Below, one piece after another: positions 6,420 to 7,092 of a stretch of DNA of 7,092 nucleotides. Source of the stretch: Rhodospirillales bacterium (GTDB lineage Bacteria > Pseudomonadota > Alphaproteobacteria > Acetobacterales > Acetobacteraceae). The notes under the pieces were generated by a model. The model was given only the letters and a program-made list of their open reading frames with translations. It was not told the DNA's origin and did no database searches. Both the position numbers and the translations under genes were made by a program. Position 1 is the first letter of the stretch, and the number at the start of each line of letters is the position of its first letter. Location of the stretch: positions 1 through 7,092 of the forward strand of contig JAGXAV010000101.1 in assembly GCA_018971455.1 (NCBI GenBank), read 5' to 3'.

Positions 6420-7092
6420 AACGTCGTTCCCGCCGCGCAAACTCCGCCAGCGCCCCGGCGAAGCTCTGCGCATCGAAATCCGGCCACAGCAGATCGAGAA
6501 ACAGCAATTCGGCGTAGGCGCACTGCCACAGCAGGAAGTTCGACAGCCTCTGCTCGCCCGAGGTGCGGATCACCAGATCGGGGTCCGGAATGCCGGCGGT
6601 GGAGAGGAAGCCGGCGAAGCGCGTCTCGTCCAGCGCCGCGGGGTCGAGCAGCCCGTCGCGCGCGGCGATCGCCGCCGCCCGCGCCGCCGCCGCAAGCTCC
6701 GCCCGCGCGCCGTAGGACAGGGCCACCACCAGGTTGAGCCGGGTATTGGTCGCGGTGTCGCGCTCGGCCTCGGCGAGATCCTGCTCGATGTCGCGGTCGA
6801 AGCGCCCGCGGTCGCCGATGAAGCGCAGCCGCACCCCTTGCGCCTTCAGCTCGGCGATCTCACTGCGCAGAAAGTGGCGAAGCAGCCCGGTGAGATCGAT
6901 CACCTCGGCGCGCGGCCGGCGCCAGTTCTCGCTGCTGAAGGCGTAGAGGGTGAGCCAGGCGACGCCCTGGGTGATCGCCGCCTCGATGGTGCGCCGCACC
7001 GCCTGCACGCCGGCGCGGTGCCCGGCCAGGCGCGGCAGCCCGCGGGCGGCGGCCCAGCGGCCATTACCGTCCATGATGATGGCGACATGGGT
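6400..7092 (-). CDS. uppS: Undecaprenyl diphosphate synthase (cis-prenyltransferase), 5' end cut by window edge
   Basis: UppS extends farnesyl-PP with isopentenyl-PP units to C55 undecaprenyl-PP, the lipid carrier for peptidoglycan and surface polysaccharides. 230 residues are visible. The frame is open to the window edge, and the residues before the internal Met at 7074 read THVAII, which is the conserved lead-in to MDGNGRW; the true start therefore lies just outside the window. Motifs, numbered from the edge: catalytic Asp in MDGNGRW (D8), [12 protein letters not shown] (49-60), RFIGDR (90-95), and the C-terminal signature [19 protein letters not shown] (172-190) with the pyrophosphate-binding arginines, then [19 protein letters not shown] stands where many homologues have NYGGR. 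The stop TGA at 6400-6402 lies inside the start region of cdsA, so the two are overlapped and probably coupled. In related genomes frr lies upstream. Confidence 0.96.
   Translation of the reverse strand, partial: THVAIIMDGNGRWAAARGLPRLAGHRAGVQAVRRTIEAAITQGVAWLTLYAFSSENWRRPRAEVIDLTGLLRHFLRSEIAELKAQGVRLRFIGDRGRFDRDIEQDLAEAERDTATNTRLNLVVALSYGARAELAAAARAAAIAARDGLLDPAALDETRFAGFLSTAGIPDPDLVIRTSGEQRLSNFLLWQCAYAELLFLDLLWPDFDAQSFAGALAEFARRERRFGARPG

Noticed and set aside
1..7092. Search for a mobile element, CRISPR array, tRNA, toxin-antitoxin, defence or otherwise novel system.
   Set aside because: The window is filled by six conserved envelope genes in their usual order on one strand, with no terminal repeats, transposase, integrase, spaced repeats or cloverleaf sequence seen.

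Overview
The window is one tightly packed, single-strand (minus) block of cell-envelope genes from a high-GC alphaproteobacterium. Reading in the direction of transcription (from high to low coordinates) the order is uppS, cdsA, dxr, rseP, bamA, skp/ompH. uppS lacks its first few codons at the right edge and skp lacks its last codons at the left edge. This order is the familiar alphaproteobacterial envelope cluster, which normally has frr upstream of uppS and lpxD/fabZ/lpxA downstream of skp. The GC-rich codon use, the absence of TTA/CTA/TCA codons and the proline-rich Skp suggest Rhodospirillales, perhaps Acetobacteraceae. That placement is an inference and only moderately secure.

Layout: 6400-7092 uppS (undecaprenyl-PP synthase, partial); 5715-6419 cdsA (CDP-diglyceride synthase), overlapping uppS; 4552-5718 dxr (DXP reductoisomerase), sharing an ATGA with the cdsA stop; 4388-4551 an AT-rich non-coding gap with a dyad and a Shine-Dalgarno for the next gene; 3260-4387 rseP (site-2 intramembrane protease, GTG start); 3095-3259 a GC-rich gap holding several stem-loops; 725-3094 bamA (outer-membrane assembly barrel, TTG start with a strong Shine-Dalgarno); 1-719 skp/ompH (periplasmic chaperone), five bases after bamA.

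The genes form two functional groups. uppS, cdsA and dxr supply lipids: MEP-pathway isoprenoid precursor, the C55 carrier for peptidoglycan and O-antigen, and CDP-diacylglycerol for phospholipids. rseP, bamA and skp handle envelope proteins: intramembrane proteolysis, chaperoning of unfolded outer-membrane proteins, and their insertion. The AT-rich gap at 4388-4551 is the natural place for a promoter dividing the two groups.

I found no mobile element, CRISPR, tRNA/rRNA or defence module, and no previously undescribed system. The points worth a second look are modest: the AT-rich island and its dyad, the structured bamA leader, the non-ATG starts, and the proline-rich N-terminal tethers on Skp and BamA.
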